A DNA stretch of 33,100 bases from Planctomycetota bacterium (GCA_021781415.1 JAJXWW010000207.1:1-33100); one strand, 5' to 3'; positions 24,506 to 32,944 are shown, counted from the stretch's first letter. Made by a program: numbers and translations. Notes: generated by a model from the letters alone, not told the origin.

Positions 24506-26626
24506 TCACGGTTTGACGATCAATGTCAGCGGACGCGCCGCTTGGGTGACGAGGGTATTAGGCTTCGCTTTGGCGGCAGCGTCCTTGTTGTAAGGAACCT
24601 GCGTCTGGCCGGTGACGGTCAACGTGTATTCGCCGGGGGGAGTGCCGGGTTGCACTTGCAGCGTCAGATTCGCTTCCTTCTTGTCGGCGGAAACTTCTAC
24701 ATTGCCGGCGCGGATGGAGTTGGAAAACGCCAACGGCGCGACGGTCATCGAACTCTTGAGATCGGGCCAATGGCGTTCGATGCGCAGCTTGACCTCGACT
24801 TTGCCGCCCGCCTTGGCCTCCAGGCGTTCCGGCTCGAAATGCAGGGCGAATGGCGACGTTTCGCGCACGGCCACGACCAATTCGCGCGTCGGACGACTCG
24901 AAGCCAGATTGGCTTGATTCCAGACGCGGGTGTACGGGCGCACCTCGCGGCGCAAGGTCGTTTCACCCACTTTGGCGGTGGCAATCAGCGCGACGACCCC
25001 CACGGCGTCCGGCGCGTCGGCGTCCGCCCAGAACACGAAGACGCCGCGATTGTCGCGGATCGTCGTCGGCAGCGCGTGCAGACCGCGCGGCAACCCCTCG
25101 GCGGTTATCGTCACCGGGCCGTTGAACCCTTCTTGGCGATGCAGAATCACATCCAGATAGGTCGATCCTCCTCGGCGAACGGTCGTCCCGCTCGGTCCCG
25201 GATTCTGCGAATGAATGACGGCGGCGTAAAAGTCCGGTTTGGCTTTGTGAACGGTCAGGACGTACTGAAAGCGCGCGCCGCCGCGGCGATAGCGATCTTG
25301 CACCAAGACGCGATAGCGGCGTTTGGCCGTCAGATTGACCGTGCCGGACGGATCGCGTAGATGGCCGTCGAAGGCGTTGATGCGATGCCCGAAATCGTCC
25401 AGTTCCGTCAGCCGTTGCCCCTTGTCGTCGGTGACAACGAGATAGGGATCGGCGCGCCCGGCGATGCGCTCGCAGTAAACCTCGAAAGCGTGGGGACCGG
25501 TCTCCGCCGCCTCGAACTCGTACCAGTCGGCGTCGCGCGGACGGTCGAAACGTCCGCTTATCGCGGCGGGCAATGCGATGGGTTGTGCTTTCGCCGCCTC
25601 GTCGTTCGGCTCGATCTCCACGGCGACCGGGGTGTCCACAACGAGCAATGGAACCGGATCGCCGTCCTTTCCTCGCGCCTGAAATTGAAAGCCCGTGAGG
25701 GTACACGTCGCCGCCGTCGGTAAGACGCTATGCCCGGTCGGATGTTCCGCAAAGCGATAGCGCCCCAACGTCAAAAGATCGCCGGGAGCCGTGACGGTCT
25801 CTTGGTACTCTTCCAACGGTCGATCGTCGATGCGCCAAGCCGACGGCTTCGCTCCAGCTCCGAGGTTGCGGCCAAGGACGGTCAGCGTCGCCGGACGGCC
25901 CGCTTGCACGGCGCGGGGAAAGACGTTCTCGATGCGCGGACGATCGGTGACGACGAGACGATAAGGCTCGCCACCGCGAAACGACAAATCGTGAACTGCG
26001 AGAATGTAGTCGCCGTCGCTGGGAGCGAGAAAGTCGAGGAGCGGATCGCGGCCATTGTAATCGCCGTTCGATGCGAGTTGCCTGCCGTCCGCCGCGCTCA
26101 GCGTCAAGGTCGCATCCATCTGCGAATCGAGCTTGCCCGCCTGGCATTCGACGACAATGCGCTGCCCCTTCTTGGCGGCAAAACGGTACATATCCTCCCG
26201 ATTGCCGTCGGACATACCGTTGACGGCGGAGTTGACGGCGATGCGCTGGGCCGTCGCCGGCTCGTCGTTCGGCTCCTTCTCCGCCACGTCCTTCAAGCCG
26301 CGCGTCACGGCGAACAGGCGCGGATTGCTGACTCCGAACCGTCCGAGCAAGCGCACGTCGTACGTCCCCTCCGGCACTTCGGCGGCGATGGCGACGCGAA
26401 AGCGGCGCTCCTTCACATGCTCGACCTTGAAACCCGGACGGTCGAAAAGAAGCGTTTGAACATCTTCAATATCCGCACCAACGATTTCGAGTTCGATCGT
26501 GGAACCGGCCGCCGCGCCGAGCGGCGTCAAGCGGTCGAAGCGCGGCGTGGGTAAATCGGCCCGCAGGGAGCAGACGAAAACCGAAGCCGCGACTACGACG
26601 AGAAGAGTTCGTCGGGAGATCGACAT
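24506..26626 (-). CDS. Secreted protein with two pre-peptidase C-terminal (PPC) domains
   Basis: A protein of about 706 residues. The start at 26626 (MSISRRTLLVVVAASVFVCS) gives a clean signal peptide; a start at 26641 is also possible and adds five residues. After the signal comes a TIG-like segment (FDRLTPLGAAAGSTIELEIV). A first PPC domain follows (EKEPNDEPATAQ, EDMYRFAAKKGQRIVVE, DYILAVHDLSFRG), then a second TIG-like stretch (GRPATLTVLGRNLG) and a second PPC domain (EIEPNDEAAKAQPIALPAAI, DADWYEFEA). The last third is a set of beta-rich repeats without recognised catalytic residues. PPC domains in this phylum usually mark secreted or surface proteins. It lies between the DUF1501 gene and the giant fusion. 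A structural or binding role is inferred. Confidence 0.8.
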   Translation of the reverse strand: MSISRRTLLVVVAASVFVCSLRADLPTPRFDRLTPLGAAAGSTIELEIVGADIEDVQTLLFDRPGFKVEHVKERRFRVAIAAEVPEGTYDVRLLGRFGVSNPRLFAVTRGLKDVAEKEPNDEPATAQRIAVNSAVNGMSDGNREDMYRFAAKKGQRIVVECQAGKLDSQMDATLTLSAADGRQLASNGDYNGRDPLLDFLAPSDGDYILAVHDLSFRGGEPYRLVVTDRPRIENVFPRAVQAGRPATLTVLGRNLGAGAKPSAWRIDDRPLEEYQETVTAPGDLLTLGRYRFAEHPTGHSVLPTAATCTLTGFQFQARGKDGDPVPLLVVDTPVAVEIEPNDEAAKAQPIALPAAISGRFDRPRDADWYEFEAAETGPHAFEVYCERIAGRADPYLVVTDDKGQRLTELDDFGHRINAFDGHLRDPSGTVNLTAKRRYRVLVQDRYRRGGARFQYVLTVHKAKPDFYAAVIHSQNPGPSGTTVRRGGSTYLDVILHRQEGFNGPVTITAEGLPRGLHALPTTIRDNRGVFVFWADADAPDAVGVVALIATAKVGETTLRREVRPYTRVWNQANLASSRPTRELVVAVRETSPFALHFEPERLEAKAGGKVEVKLRIERHWPDLKSSMTVAPLAFSNSIRAGNVEVSADKKEANLTLQVQPGTPPGEYTLTVTGQTQVPYNKDAAAKAKPNTLVTQAARPLTLIVKP

Positions 26627-26660
26627 ACAGAACCCCATCATTCATTCGCAGACGACCTAC

Positions 26661-26714
26661 AAGCCCGGAGCGCCAGCGACGGGGGGGAAAGCCCGTCGCT
26701 GGCGCTCCGAGCTT
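26661..26714. repeat. Long palindrome with 17-base perfect arms
   Basis: GGAGCGCCAGCGACGGG at 26667-26683 and its exact complement at 26692-26708 form 17-base perfect arms around an eight-base loop. With one mismatch the arms extend to 23 bases each (26661-26683 and 26692-26714). It lies between the DUF1501 stop and the PPC-protein start. In RNA it would be a very stable hairpin that could stop or protect the transcript. It looks like a dispersed intergenic element. Confidence 0.8.
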
Positions 26715-26724
26715 CTTCGTCCCG

Positions 26725-28020
26725 TCAGCCGACCAATTCGGCAATCGGCTCGCCCTCGCTGAGAATCGGCAAGGGCCTCTGCGCCTGATCGAAGAACGCA
26801 TGGCGATAGTCGATGCCCAGCACCTGGTACATGGTGGACAGCACGCAGCCGGGCGTGGCGGCTTTGCTGGTCGGTTGTTCGCCGTTGGCGTTGGTCGTGC
26901 CGATGGCTTGGCCCATCTTCAAACCGCCGCCGGCGTAGAGGATCGACATCGCCCCCGGCCAATGGTCGCGGCCGGCCTGCGGATTGATCCGCGGCGTGCG
27001 GCCAAACTCGCCCATCGCCATCACCAACACATCGTTTTGCAAGCCGCGCTCGGCCAAGTCGGACACCAGCGCCGCGACGGCGCGATCGTACTTGGGCAGC
27101 AGCTTGTCCTTCAGTTCGCGGAAATTGTTGGCATGCGTGTCCCAGCCGCCCCCGGCCTGAATGGTCACGAACGTCACCCCAGCCTCGACCAATCGTCGGG
27201 CCAACAGGCAACATTGACCCAGATCGTTGCGGCCATACGTCTCGCGCAGCTTGCCCGGCTCCTTGTTGATGTCAAAGGCGTTTTGCGCTTTCGGATTCGT
27301 GACCATCTCCATGCCGTCGCGGTAGAACGTGTCCAGTCCTTGCATGTCGCCGCGGGCGTCGGTGTCGCGGCGGATGCGGTCGAGGTCTTTCAACAGTTCG
27401 CGGCGTCGGCTCAGGCGCGAGGCATCGACGCGGCCCGGCAGCTTCAGGTTGCGCACCTGGAAGCCGCTGGAATTGGGATCGCTGTCCGGTGCGAACGGAT
27501 TGTACGACGCGCCGAGATACGCCGCCTTGCCCAAATTCAGGACGCGCGGCAGATTCACATACGCCGGCAGGGTCGGTTCATTGGGGCCGCGCATCTTGGC
27601 GACGACGGAGCCACAAGCGGGATAGATGTTATCGTTTACCTCAATGGTCGGTTGATAGCCGGTCAGCATCCACTGCGCGCCCATGCCGTGGCCGGCGTTG
27701 GTGTGATAGGCCGAACGCAGGATGGCGAGCTTATCCATAATCCGCGCCTGATGCGGCAAATGTTCGCCGATGACGATGCCCGGCACGTTGGTTTGGATCG
27801 GCTTGAACTCGCCGCGAATCTCGGCCGGCGCGCTCGGCTTCAGGTCGTACATATCCAAATGGCTGGGACCACCGGCCAGCCAAACCAGGATAACGGAGCG
27901 GCGCGGCGTCTCGGTCGATTTCTGAGCCGCGCGAAGTCGCAGCAGCCCCGGCAAGGTCAATCCGCCGAGAGCGAGACTGCCGACTTTCAGGAACGAACGA
28001 CGACCGACTATATCGAGCAT
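26725..28020 (-). CDS. DUF1501 protein with a Tat signal
   Basis: A 431-residue member of the DUF1501 family, which has a sulfatase/phosphatase-like fold but no established reaction. The N-terminus MLDIVGRRSFLKVGSLALGG is a twin-arginine signal (RRSFLK), so it is probably exported folded. Family blocks include SVILVWLAGGPSHLDMYDLK, AILRSAYHTNAGHGMGAQWM, FVTIQAGGGWDTHANNF and VLVMAMGEFGRTPRIN. The start at 28020 is chosen over an ATG six bases earlier because AAGGAG sits six bases before it. It follows the DUF1549/DUF1553 gene by 51 bases; these two families are nearly always paired in planctomycetes, which supports a shared but unknown function in the envelope. Confidence 0.93.
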   Translation of the reverse strand: MLDIVGRRSFLKVGSLALGGLTLPGLLRLRAAQKSTETPRRSVILVWLAGGPSHLDMYDLKPSAPAEIRGEFKPIQTNVPGIVIGEHLPHQARIMDKLAILRSAYHTNAGHGMGAQWMLTGYQPTIEVNDNIYPACGSVVAKMRGPNEPTLPAYVNLPRVLNLGKAAYLGASYNPFAPDSDPNSSGFQVRNLKLPGRVDASRLSRRRELLKDLDRIRRDTDARGDMQGLDTFYRDGMEMVTNPKAQNAFDINKEPGKLRETYGRNDLGQCCLLARRLVEAGVTFVTIQAGGGWDTHANNFRELKDKLLPKYDRAVAALVSDLAERGLQNDVLVMAMGEFGRTPRINPQAGRDHWPGAMSILYAGGGLKMGQAIGTTNANGEQPTSKAATPGCVLSTMYQVLGIDYRHAFFDQAQRPLPILSEGEPIAELVG

Positions 28021-28030
28021 GACCATCTCC

Positions 28031-28063
28031 TTCTCGTTCCCACGCGGAGCGAGGGCGCGAGAA
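28031..28063. repeat. Short inverted repeat overlapping the DUF1501 leader
   Basis: TTCTCG at 28031-28036 pairs with CGAGAA at 28058-28063, with a CCCACGCGGAGCGAGGG stretch between that can pair in part. It lies in the 51-base gap between the DUF1549/DUF1553 stop and the DUF1501 start, and one arm touches the Shine-Dalgarno sequence. It could tune translation of DUF1501, or be a worn copy of a dispersed palindrome. Confidence 0.3.
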
Positions 28064-28071
28064 TATAAGCG

Positions 28072-30486
28072 TCAATGGTTGAACATAAACTCTTTGGTAT
28101 TCAGGATGGCCCACAACACGTCTTCTAACGCCTGCTGTTTGTTCGCCGCGCCTTCGACGTGGGCCAAGGTGCGTTTCATCTCCTCGGCACTTGGCCGTCG
28201 CGCATACGCACTCAAATACAACTCTTCGACGATTTCGCGGATCGGTTTTTTCTCTTTTAGCAATTTCGCCAGTTTGCCGTCGCCGGCCGCGATCTTCGAC
28301 TCGATCTCGTCCGAGTTGCCCAGCAATAACACCTGAGCGAGCGTGGCCCCGGTGGAGCGTTCGCATTCGCAGCCGGTGACGCGGCGCGGACGGTCGAAGG
28401 TATCGAGAAAATAGGAGCCGAACCCCTCGTGCGGCAGATCGACGGCGCGGGCGTTGGAGCCTACGCCGCTGAAATTGCCGCGCGTGCCGGTGGTTTGATT
28501 GATGGCGTCGAGCAGCACCTCCGCCGGAAGACGACGGGCATAGTAGCGCGCATAGTTCTGGCGGTCGTTCTTATTGAATGGCGTCGGCTCCGAGGATAGC
28601 TGATAGACCCGGCTGTTGACGATGGCGCGAATGAGATATTTGACATCGAACTTGTGTTTGATGAAGTCCTGAGCCAGGGCGTCGAGCAGTTCGGGATTGG
28701 ACGGCGGATTGGTCTCGCGCAGGTCGTCCACTTCGTGATACAGGCCACGGCCCAGGAAATGGCCCCACAGTCGATTGACCAGAGCGCGGGCGAAAAAGGG
28801 ATTGTCCGGCTTGGTCATCCAGTCCACCAGCGCGTGGCGCGGATCGTCTTCTGGGGCGAACTTGACGACGGGGCCGTCGAGATACTTCGGTTCCGGCGTC
28901 TTGCCCGTCAGCGGATCCTTCTCGCCGGTGGTCACGTTCGCCGAGGCGAAATAGGGAGGCGGTTCGCCGAAGCTCTTACGCCCCAGGCGCGTGAAGAAAC
29001 CGGCCAAACCGTAATAGTCCGCCTGTCCCCAGCGTTCGTAGGGGTGATGGTGGCAGCGAGCGCATTGCAGGCGCACGCCCAGAAACACCTGCGCCGTGTC
29101 CGCCGTCACCTGATGCAGTTGATCGTCGCGGCTCTGCCAATACCAATTGATCGCGGGAGATTCTTGCCATTCGCCCGCCGCCGCCACGATGCCGCGCACG
29201 AACTCATCGTAGGGGCGATTGCGCGCGATGGAGTCCTTGATCCAGTTGTGAAAGGCATAGGCGGCGTTGGTCGAGCCGGCCAGGTTCGAGTTGCGCAGGA
29301 TCGTGCCCCAGCGCATGGCGAAATAGGCGGGGTAGTCCGGCGATTCGAGCAAGCGGTCGATGAGCTTGGCGCGTTTGTCGGCGGCGGTGTCGGCGAGAAA
29401 GGCCCGCGCCTCGGCGGATGTCGGCAAGCGTCCGCACAGATCGAGGCTGACGCGGCGCAAGAAAACGGCGTCATCGGCGAGGGGTGAGGGCCGGAGCCCG
29501 AGTTTCTTCCACTTGGCCAACGTGAGATCGTCGATGGAATTGGCCGGTTGGAAATCGGCGATCTCCTTCAGGCGTTCGCCGTGCGGCACCATCGCTCGGA
29601 AGACGGCGACGTAGCCCAGGTAGCGCGCCATGATCGCCGCCTCGCCGCTCATTTGCAGGGTGTGAACCAAGCCATCGGCATCGACGCGAGCCACGACATC
29701 GAGATTGCTGGCGTATTCCGCTTGCCGGGTGACATCGCGGATGCTGCCGTCGCTGTACTCGGCGCGCACGGCCAACTGTTGCTGCCCATCGCGTGCAAGC
29801 ACGCGATCCGAGGGAGCGATTCGCAGTTTGACCACATGGGGCGCATCGGGAGCGGAGTTCGGCGTACCGGCGGCGATCCAGCTGCGGAACAGTCGATATT
29901 CGTTGCTGTCGCGCCGCATCCGCTTGCCGCCGCCGTGCGGCACCTGCCCCGTCGCCTTGAGCAGGAACAGACTGGAATCGGGAGCGGCGGGGAAGACGCG
30001 CCGGCCGCGCGCCTCTTTGACGAGGGCATCGCGGTCGAAGGCGGCATCGAAGCCGAACAGAGACAGCTTGAACCCATTCTGTCCGCTGGCCTTGCCGTGA
30101 CAGCCGCCGGCGTTGCAGCCCATGCGGCTCAAAAGCGGCACCAACTCTCGTTTGAAATCCACCGGACGATCCGCGCCCGCCCCTTGGACGCGAACGGGAA
30201 CCTCCAGTTTCTTGTCGCCGTGCTGAATGCGAATGACAGTGGAGCCATCCGCGATCGGAGTGACATGCCCGTTACCATCGACGCGAGCCACGGCCACGTT
30301 GCCGCTTTCATAATGGGCTTGCCGCGTCGCATCCCGTTCGCCATCGGCCACGAGCAATTGCCAGCCCGCGTAGCCATCGGTGAACGCAATCGACTTGGTA
30401 TCGCAAGTCAGGGAACCGGCGATGCCGCACGCCGCGTTACACAGCAGGACGAGCGAGAGGATCGGCAAGACACGATGATTCCACAT
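28072..30486 (-). CDS. DUF1549/DUF1553 protein with an Ig-like domain and heme-type cysteine motifs
   Basis: An 804-residue secreted protein. The start at 30486 gives a signal peptide (MWNHRVLPILSLVLLCNAAC); a longer open frame to 30582 lacks one. A BIG2-like Ig domain spans about 25-100. A cysteine motif CNAGGCHG follows at 124-131 (C-x4-CH). DUF1549 starts near 340 (FLRRVSLDLCGRLPTSAEAR) and includes a standard heme motif in LQCARCHHHPYERWGQADYY. DUF1553 makes up the last part (NPFFARALVNRLWGHFLGRG, FDVKYLIRAIVNSRVYQLSS). These proteins are a hallmark of planctomycetes and their biochemical role is not settled; redox chemistry tied to polysaccharide breakdown is one idea. It leads the five-gene minus-strand module. 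Confidence 0.9.
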   Translation of the reverse strand: MWNHRVLPILSLVLLCNAACGIAGSLTCDTKSIAFTDGYAGWQLLVADGERDATRQAHYESGNVAVARVDGNGHVTPIADGSTVIRIQHGDKKLEVPVRVQGAGADRPVDFKRELVPLLSRMGCNAGGCHGKASGQNGFKLSLFGFDAAFDRDALVKEARGRRVFPAAPDSSLFLLKATGQVPHGGGKRMRRDSNEYRLFRSWIAAGTPNSAPDAPHVVKLRIAPSDRVLARDGQQQLAVRAEYSDGSIRDVTRQAEYASNLDVVARVDADGLVHTLQMSGEAAIMARYLGYVAVFRAMVPHGERLKEIADFQPANSIDDLTLAKWKKLGLRPSPLADDAVFLRRVSLDLCGRLPTSAEARAFLADTAADKRAKLIDRLLESPDYPAYFAMRWGTILRNSNLAGSTNAAYAFHNWIKDSIARNRPYDEFVRGIVAAAGEWQESPAINWYWQSRDDQLHQVTADTAQVFLGVRLQCARCHHHPYERWGQADYYGLAGFFTRLGRKSFGEPPPYFASANVTTGEKDPLTGKTPEPKYLDGPVVKFAPEDDPRHALVDWMTKPDNPFFARALVNRLWGHFLGRGLYHEVDDLRETNPPSNPELLDALAQDFIKHKFDVKYLIRAIVNSRVYQLSSEPTPFNKNDRQNYARYYARRLPAEVLLDAINQTTGTRGNFSGVGSNARAVDLPHEGFGSYFLDTFDRPRRVTGCECERSTGATLAQVLLLGNSDEIESKIAAGDGKLAKLLKEKKPIREIVEELYLSAYARRPSAEEMKRTLAHVEGAANKQQALEDVLWAILNTKEFMFNH

Positions 30487-31013
30487 GGTAAAGCGAAGCC
30501 TCGGCGGGAGAAACGTATCTAGGCTCAAACCAAAGGGGCGGCGGCAAGATCGAGGGAGCATCGCTCCGGCAGGTCTAATCAATCTAGCCTACACCGGAGA
30601 CAGCGCCAAGGCAATGCAAACCTTACCGATTGTGGAAACGCGATGATCCCGGACGATCCGTCCCAGCCGTCGGCCGTGCCTAACGGGACACACCCTTCGG
30701 GGAGTGAGCCAGTCGCTTTTTGAATGGCGGCGGAACTGGGAACGTATGCGTATCGGGACCGGCCAGGGCAGGTTCCCTGACACAGCCGTTCGACCTTGCG
30801 AGGTTGAACCGCCAAAGTCCGCATGAGTGTTGGGTGCGGTTCGCCTCGACCGACGGTCGTGCGTGGGCCGCGTCTGCCGCGGATAAGCGAGCCGGATCGC
30901 CGAGGAGTGATCTCCACCGCAGCTACACTGTTCGGAAATCCGACCAGAAATACGCCGTCGATTGCCGTTCCCGTGGGAAATATCTTTACTTGACACCAAG
31001 AGCCTTATGAGTG
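30487..31013. other. 527-base non-coding gap with several hairpins
   Basis: No convincing gene lies here; open frames on both strands have no ribosome site or family signature. The DNA folds well. A nine-base-pair stem with one G-U pair forms on the plus strand from 30788-30796 and 30801-30809. GAACCGC at 30806-30812 pairs with GCGGTTC at 30836-30842 and shares four bases with the first stem, so the two exclude each other. CAGGG at 30764-30768 pairs with CCCTG at 30775-30779. The gap follows the restriction endonuclease stop and precedes the DUF1549 start, so on the minus strand it would be an upstream leader of the secreted module. No known riboswitch or RNA family was recognised. Confidence 0.5.
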
Positions 31014-31745
31014 TTAGCCAGGTTTTTTCGCTGCCAGCTGCCGTTTGTATGCCTCCCGGATAGCTTCTGCCAATTTGTTTGATTGCACAGCGTAGGGGTC
31101 GAAAGCACGGATATTCTCGTGAGTGACATGCAACTGTCCCTCGCCGACATTGCCCCGGTGCTGTCCCTTAGAGTAGTACGGACTGCTCTCAATCTCATTC
31201 GACGACCAAACCCAATATAAGATGACATCACGCCAAACTGCAATCCAAACGATCACGTCGCAACAAGCCGGCTTGATTTGTTGGAAGTTCATCCAGAAAG
31301 GCTTGGTCGAATCCGAGGAAAGTGCTTTGACATAAAGCGGAGCGTCAATGCTGGCATCAACTCCGCGAGACGCTTTGACTTCAATCCTGATCTTACCGTC
31401 CAGCAAAAAGTCATACTGTCCCGAATAGTTTGGATCGAGTTTCTTGGTGGATTTTAGAAGCTCTGGCACAAGCTCCTTGAGATGGCCCTGCGCCCATGAC
31501 TCGCCGAAGGTCCGTGGCGCGCTGATCTCGAAAATGTACAGATACATGTTGCGCGCGATGTAGTTGTCCCGCATTTCGAGATACTGGTCTAGCGAAAGGA
31601 CGTCTTTCGCAAGCAAGTGAGAAATGATGAACTCGTACTCGTTGAAGGGATAGACGGAAACAAGAGTCTCCAGCCTGGAGCGGATTTGATCCGCATCGGG
31701 CAGATGTGCCAGCAGGCTGTCGAGTTCTTGTTGCAGAGGGTCCAT
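31014..31745 (-). CDS. Type II-like restriction endonuclease
   Basis: A 243-residue protein. The core YDFLLDGKIRIEVKAS at residues 111-126 has the Asp112...Glu122-x-Lys124 arrangement of PD-(D/E)xK nucleases. The N-terminal third is helical and the C-terminal third basic (EAIREAYKRQLAAKKPG). The ATG lies three bases after the stop of the DNA methyltransferase, so the two form an M-R operon, with the methylase first, the usual order that protects the host. Base composition is richer in A and T than the neighbouring genes, which points to transfer. The recognition site cannot be read from sequence. Other nuclease roles are possible, but the partner makes restriction by far the most likely. Confidence 0.8.
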   Translation of the reverse strand: MDPLQQELDSLLAHLPDADQIRSRLETLVSVYPFNEYEFIISHLLAKDVLSLDQYLEMRDNYIARNMYLYIFEISAPRTFGESWAQGHLKELVPELLKSTKKLDPNYSGQYDFLLDGKIRIEVKASRGVDASIDAPLYVKALSSDSTKPFWMNFQQIKPACCDVIVWIAVWRDVILYWVWSSNEIESSPYYSKGQHRGNVGEGQLHVTHENIRAFDPYAVQSNKLAEAIREAYKRQLAAKKPG

Positions 31746-31748
31746 GGC

Positions 31749-32753
31749 TTATCCAAAAAGGGTTGGTTGCACAGAAGGCAGCCGTGACTCATCCTGGATT
31801 TCGTAACCGCTGTCTTCGACAAATCCTGGAATTTCCTTTTCGAACGGATGACCGTTTTGCCAGCCAAGTCGGCCTGATCGGCGATACTGTTCAAGTCGGC
31901 GAATGGTGATCTCGCAACAGATGGGATCAACATCCGCTGTAATGCAGCGGCGATCAAGGATTTCAGCCGCGAGCAGGGTGGAACCGGAGTGAGCGAAGAA
32001 ATCAAGGATTACGTCGTTCTTTTGCGAGCTGGCTCGGACAATGCGTTCGATGCACTTCAGGGGTTTCTGGGCGTAGCAACCAGATACATTCTCCTCCATC
32101 CGATAGAAGACCTGTTGAATATCGACCCAAACATTACCCGCACGGATGGTGTCGGACTTGCCCCGTTCGAGGTTCTCGGTCACAACTCCGTTGACCTCTT
32201 TGTAGTAGCCACGAAGAATCTTGGGGATATCCGTATATTCCGCTTCGACGTTGAATTCTGGACTGCCCTTGGTGTAGTACAGCAACTCCTGACGTACCGC
32301 CATCCAGTTCTTCTGCGTCCCGTAGCCTCGCTGGTTGCGCATGGTGATAAAACTGCGAGGCGCAAACGGCTGCTCGCGCATCACGATCATGAAGTCTGCC
32401 AGTGGCTGAAATCCGTCATTCTGGTCCGCACCCAGCCAAACGTAGAGAGACGCATTCTTGGCGAGAACTGCGTGGGTGATCTGAATCCAGCGCCTAGACC
32501 AATCGATGTACTCCTCTATGCTTCGCCGCTCAAAGGCGACAAGATTGTAGGGTGGATCTTGGATCGCCAAGGCGGGATCCGAACCGCCGACGAGACCGGC
32601 GACTGCCTTCGCATCAGTCGAATCCAGGCAACCGACCCGATGCTTCCCGTCGGGATCTTGCCAGACTTGACCCGGCTTCAGTCGACAATGCGGCAGAAGG
32701 CGATCCCGCATTTCGGGGGAGGTATCAAGCCGCGGTAGGGGGTTATTCTTCAT
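31749..32753 (-). CDS. DNA (adenine-N6 or cytosine-N4) methyltransferase, beta class
   Basis: A 334-residue S-adenosylmethionine-dependent enzyme. The catalytic motif DPPY is at 66-69 and comes before the cofactor motif FFAHSGST at 252-259, so the order is that of beta-class amino-methyltransferases; QKP at 229-231 is the usual block before motif I. The N-terminal GQVWQDPDGKHRVGCLDSTD resembles phage and chromosomal modification methylases. The start at 32753 is the only ATG in frame; an upstream TTG at 32771 is possible. No clear Shine-Dalgarno sequence precedes it. It is followed three bases later by the nuclease gene and should modify the site that nuclease cuts. The DPPY form favours adenine, though cytosine-N4 cannot be excluded. 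Confidence 0.88.
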   Translation of the reverse strand: MKNNPLPRLDTSPEMRDRLLPHCRLKPGQVWQDPDGKHRVGCLDSTDAKAVAGLVGGSDPALAIQDPPYNLVAFERRSIEEYIDWSRRWIQITHAVLAKNASLYVWLGADQNDGFQPLADFMIVMREQPFAPRSFITMRNQRGYGTQKNWMAVRQELLYYTKGSPEFNVEAEYTDIPKILRGYYKEVNGVVTENLERGKSDTIRAGNVWVDIQQVFYRMEENVSGCYAQKPLKCIERIVRASSQKNDVILDFFAHSGSTLLAAEILDRRCITADVDPICCEITIRRLEQYRRSGRLGWQNGHPFEKEIPGFVEDSGYEIQDESRLPSVQPTLFG

Positions 32754-32827
32754 GAGGAAATAGTGTACCAATACGGAGCCTGCGCTGCCACCGCTGCTCG
32801 GCTACCAAGTAATTCTACACCTTTCAA

Positions 32828-32944
32828 CTACCTATTTTGGTAAGGCGCTGTAGCGCTGTCAAGCAAAATGCCGTTCTGTTCTTCGACGATTCCGCGCGAC
32901 TTGCACTGCCGGAGCAAATCCGTAAGCCTTTCAAGTACCGTCAC
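32828..32944 (-). CDS. Possible 38-residue ORF upstream of the methyltransferase
   Basis: On the minus strand a GTG at 32944-32942 opens a 38-codon frame ending in TAG at 32830-32828. It begins with VTVLERLTDLLRQCKSRGIV and looks like an amphipathic helix followed by a short tail. It has no Shine-Dalgarno sequence and overlaps the candidate promoter of the restriction-modification operon. It is too short for a normal HTH controller protein. It may be the 3' end of a decayed gene or chance. Confidence 0.2.
   Translation of the reverse strand: MTVLERLTDLLRQCKSRGIVEEQNGILLDSATAPYQNR
32834..32862 (-). promoter_or_regulatory. Candidate promoter of the restriction-modification operon with repeats in the spacer
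   Basis: On the minus strand a perfect TTGACA (32862-32857) is followed after 17 bases by CAAAAT (32839-32834, four of six). The spacer begins GCGCTACAGCGC, a palindrome with five-base arms, and read with the end of the -35 box it is a direct repeat ACAGCGC-T-ACAGCGC. Transcription would start near 32827, about 75 bases before the methyltransferase ATG. A repeat wedged between -35 and -10 is a typical operator position, so self-control by the methyltransferase or another protein is plausible. Confidence 0.5.

Noticed and set aside
30806..30842. GAACCG...CGGTTC hairpin considered as a group II intron domain V
   Set aside because: It is 37 bases and not about 34, lacks the AGC triad and a GNRA loop, and no reverse transcriptase is nearby.
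30720..31010. A 96-codon plus-strand frame in the gap before the nuclease gene
   Set aside because: No ribosome site and no family similarity; the hairpins in the same stretch argue for non-coding DNA.
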